Of a DNA stretch of 7,452 bases, positions 5,993-7,452 are shown one piece after another (the first letter of the stretch is position 1; each line of letters starts with the position of its first letter). Origin of the DNA: CAZMUQ01 sp964569845 (GTDB taxonomy: Archaea; Thermoproteota; Bathyarchaeia; Hecatellales; Hecatellaceae); the NCBI GenBank assembly GCA_964569845.1, contig CAZMUQ010000045.1, positions 1 to 7,452 of the forward strand. Direction: 5' to 3'. A program made the translations under genes and the position numbers. The notes beneath the pieces were generated by a model, which saw only the letters and a list, made by a program, of their open reading frames with translations, was not told the DNA's origin and searched no databases.

Positions 5993-6091
5993 TTAAGGTT
6001 TAGTTAACTTTTTTCTATATTTTTTTGATGCTGAATTAACTCTTAGCTTTAATGCTTTATTAAGCTTTTCCTCTATTTCCCCTTTTCCCAT
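5993..6091 (-). CDS. Possible small basic protein (32 residues)
   Basis: ATG 6091 to TAA 5993-5995 encodes 32 residues with about eleven Lys/Arg and three Glu, beginning MGKGEIEEKLNKALKLRVNS. The N-terminal half could form an amphipathic helix; the C-terminal half is strongly basic (KKYRKK). A weak SD-like AGGT lies just upstream (GTAGGTAAG before ATG). The frame fills most of the gap between the CoA-transferase-like stop (14 nt) and the BcrB-like TTG (28 nt), which suits a real operon member. It is in a different frame from the gene before it, so it is not a read-through tail. I do not recognise it. AT-rich spacers can hold such frames by chance. Confidence 0.35.
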   Translation of the reverse strand: MGKGEIEEKLNKALKLRVNSASKKYRKKLTKP

Positions 6092-6099
6092 CTTACCTA

Positions 6100-6154
6100 C
6101 ATATTTTAGCTTATGACATTTTTCTCCCTAAGTTTCCTAATCTCATCTCTACTA
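6100..6154. repeat. 55-nt perfect direct repeat, copy 1
   Basis: Identical to 7398-7452. It covers the last 15 codons and stop of the CoA-transferase-like gene plus 6 nt after the stop. The sequence differs immediately beyond the left end (A at 6099, G at 7397). The right end of the match coincides with the window edge, so the real repeat may be longer. Confidence 0.97.
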
Positions 6155-7263
6155 TACCCTAAAAAATGTAGAATTTCATCTGTATGTTCTCCAAGTTTTG
6201 GTGGTGGCAGGTTAACTTTTCCTTTAATGCTTGAAAATTTGATTGGAACATTTAATTGCTTAATTTTTCCAAGTTTTGAATGTTCCACTTCCAATATTAA
6301 GCCTCTATATTTTACATGGGGGTCTTGGAAAACTTCTTCTATAGAGTATACTGGACTGCATGGTATTCCCGCATTTCTAAGAATTTTAAACCATTCATCT
6401 CTACTTTTAGTTTTAAATAGTTCTTTAAGAAACTGCTTAATTTCAACACTTTTTTCTTTTGATGGTATTAAATGTTTAGCTAAATCTTCCCTGCCAAACA
6501 TTTTACAGAACTTTCTCCAGAAATGTTCTTCATAGAGTATTCCAAGACAAATGTATCTTTCATCCTTAGTTTTAAAAATACCATAGTAAGGTAGTTTTCT
6601 AACTGGAAGATTGTTAATATCGAAACCAAAAAATGTTAAAGATGCTGGTAAGCTAAGAAGGGATACTGTTGAATCTAGGAATGATATGTCCATGTATTGA
6701 CCCTCACCGGTTTTTTCCCTATTAATTAATGCTATAAGAATTGCTATTGTCGCGTAGAGGTATGTTGTCATTGCTGAAAGGTTTACAGCTGGTAAAGCTA
6801 TTTTGTCATCAACTTTGGTTAACCACAATATACTTGACATTGCTTGATAATTTAAATCATGGCTTGGCATACTACTGTATGGGCTATTATGGCCAAAACC
6901 GGAAATTGAACAATAAATTATCCTTGGATTGTAATTTTTAACAGTATCATAATCTATATGTAAGCGTTTGGTAACTCCTGGCCTAAAATTTTCAATAACA
7001 ACATCTGATATCTTAACAAGCTTATAAAATATTTCTAAACCTTCCTTAGACTTTAAATTTAAACCTATACTTTTCTTATTTCGCTGATGAGTTAAGAAGA
7101 ATACACTTTCACCATCAACTAATGGCGGCGTGTATCTTCCAGGGTCGCCGCTTGACGGCTCTTCTACCTTAATAACTTCGGCACCAAAATCAGCAAGAAT
7201 AGTAGGGTAGGATGGAAACTCCCTTGTTAAATCTAGAACTCTTAAGCCCGTTAAAGGTTGCAT
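6106..7263 (-). CDS. Family III CoA-transferase-like protein (CaiB/BaiF), catalytic Asp apparently absent
   Basis: A 385-residue protein of the CaiB/BaiF family, whose members move CoA between carboxylic acids through an aspartyl-CoA intermediate, or racemise 2-methylacyl-CoAs. Family landmarks: PLTGLRVLDLTRE (3-15), LADFGAEVIKVEEP (23-36), GDPGRYTPP (39-47), RNKKSIGLNLKSKEG (61-75), VVIENFRPG (88-96), SGFGHNSPYSSMPSHDLNYQ (121-140), REKTGEGQYMDISFLDS (182-198), NAGIPCSPVYSIEEVFQDPH (297-316) and LGEHTDEILHFLGY (357-370). The segment NLSAMTTYLYATIAIL (161-176) should carry the catalytic Asp (as in ADLAGGLYA-type sequences), but Ala164 appears to occupy that position. His135, matching the racemase histidine, is present. 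The protein may be inactive, may have moved its nucleophile, or may be one half of a heteromer with the neighbouring paralog. The ATG has no SD and fits leaderless translation. The expected role is substrate activation for the reductase-like complex. Confidence 0.9.
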   Translation of the reverse strand: MQPLTGLRVLDLTREFPSYPTILADFGAEVIKVEEPSSGDPGRYTPPLVDGESVFFLTHQRNKKSIGLNLKSKEGLEIFYKLVKISDVVIENFRPGVTKRLHIDYDTVKNYNPRIIYCSISGFGHNSPYSSMPSHDLNYQAMSSILWLTKVDDKIALPAVNLSAMTTYLYATIAILIALINREKTGEGQYMDISFLDSTVSLLSLPASLTFFGFDINNLPVRKLPYYGIFKTKDERYICLGILYEEHFWRKFCKMFGREDLAKHLIPSKEKSVEIKQFLKELFKTKSRDEWFKILRNAGIPCSPVYSIEEVFQDPHVKYRGLILEVEHSKLGKIKQLNVPIKFSSIKGKVNLPPPKLGEHTDEILHFLGYSRDEIRKLREKNVIS

Positions 7264-7285
7264 AGTAGAAAAATCTGTTAAAATA

Positions 7286-7300
7286 GCATAAAAGTTTGCA
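7286..7300 (-). promoter_or_regulatory. Archaeal-type BRE/TATA promoter of the operon (candidate)
   Basis: The minus strand reads TGCAAACTTTTATGC, an A-rich BRE-like segment followed by a TATA-like CTTTTATG, centred about 28 nt before ATG 7263. That distance would put the transcription start at or next to the ATG, as in leaderless archaeal genes, and the lack of any SD before this ATG agrees. The 140-nt gap after the upstream paralog leaves room for a promoter. Confidence 0.4.
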
Positions 7301-7397
7301 CACTTCTTGGTAACATTATCATAGTTACCGAAAATTTTTAAGGAATGATCAAAACTGGTAAAACCTTTGTATTCCGCATAATTAGCTTATTAGCCTG

Positions 7398-7452
7398 CAT
7401 ATTTTAGCTTATGACATTTTTCTCCCTAAGTTTCCTAATCTCATCTCTACTA
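7398..7452. repeat. 55-nt perfect direct repeat, copy 2 (window edge)
   Basis: Identical to 6100-6154 and reaching the last base of the window. It marks either a tandem paralog or an assembly break at a repeated 55-mer. Confidence 0.97.
7404..7452 (-). CDS. C-terminus of a second CoA-transferase-like gene (partial)
   Basis: Only the last 15 codons and TAA (7404-7406) are visible. They encode SRDEIRKLREKNVIS, identical at the nucleotide level to the end of the complete CoA-transferase-like gene. If genuine, a tandem paralog lies directly upstream in the operon direction, with about 140 nt between its stop and the ATG at 7263. Paired family III CoA-transferase subunits are known (for example BbsE and BbsF of toluene degradation), which would suit the missing Asp in the complete copy. 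It could instead be an assembly artefact, because the match has the length of a common assembly k-mer and ends at the window edge. Confidence 0.55.
   Translation of the reverse strand, partial: SRDEIRKLREKNVIS

Noticed and set aside
5980..6105. C/D-box-like motifs near 6024 (TGATG followed by CTGA)
   Set aside because: The two motifs are adjacent with no guide spacing, and no second C'/D' pair is present, so a C/D-box RNA is not supported.
6113..6535. 140-codon plus-strand open frame
   Set aside because: Antisense shadow of the CoA-transferase-like gene, whose conserved C-terminal motifs cover this stretch.
6106..7263. CoA-transferase-like gene as a pseudogene because the catalytic Asp is missing
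   Set aside because: The frame is intact over the normal family length with all other signatures conserved, so loss of one active-site residue alone does not indicate decay.
7341..7400. 20-codon minus-strand frame beginning at ATG 7400 (MQANKLIMRN...)
   Set aside because: Too short, no SD, and the equivalent ATG downstream of the other repeat copy is followed directly by TAG. No support beyond chance.

Overview
The window is AT-rich and gene-dense. It carries one convincing operon, all on the minus strand and read from right to left. It probably comes from an archaeon. The first complete gene lacks a Shine-Dalgarno site and has a TATA/BRE-like element about 28 nt upstream of its ATG, as in leaderless archaeal transcripts, while the internal genes mostly have purine-rich SD sites (GGAGG class). 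The domain call is an inference; the lineage cannot be read from this stretch.

Layout in transcription order: the last 15 codons of a CoA-transferase-like gene at the right edge (7404-7452); a complete family III (CaiB/BaiF) CoA-transferase-like gene (6106-7263); a possible 32-residue basic peptide (5993-6091); two related iron-sulfur subunits of the 2-hydroxyacyl-CoA dehydratase / benzoyl-CoA reductase family (BcrB/HgdA-like, 4615-5964; BcrC/HgdB-like, 3410-4594); two different BadF/BadG/BcrA/BcrD-type ATPases (2526-3368 and 1719-2510); and a classical Cys-His-Cys thiolase (416-1675). Left of the operon is about 320 bases without a confident gene, then the 3' end of a probable convergent plus-strand gene (3-95).

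Working model: a CoA-transferase activates a carboxylic acid to its CoA thioester. A four-subunit complex, with two catalytic Fe-S subunits and a hetero-pair of ATPases, uses ATP to deliver low-potential electrons for either ring reduction (class I benzoyl-CoA reductase type) or radical dehydration (2-hydroxyacyl-CoA dehydratase type). The thiolase then cleaves or condenses a 3-oxoacyl-CoA. Two distinct ATPases, rather than one homodimeric activator, favour the benzoyl-CoA reductase architecture. A CoA-transferase gene beside the dehydratase-type genes instead recalls the phenyllactate dehydratase (fld) layout. The cluster therefore mixes both themes, and its substrate is unknown.

Notable details: the complete CoA-transferase-like protein appears to lack the family's catalytic aspartate; a 55-nt perfect repeat links its 3' end to the right edge of the window; the two ATPase genes share a perfect 30-nt stretch; the BcrB-like gene most likely starts at an SD-preceded TTG; and the BcrC-like subunit has extra cysteines beside conserved positions.
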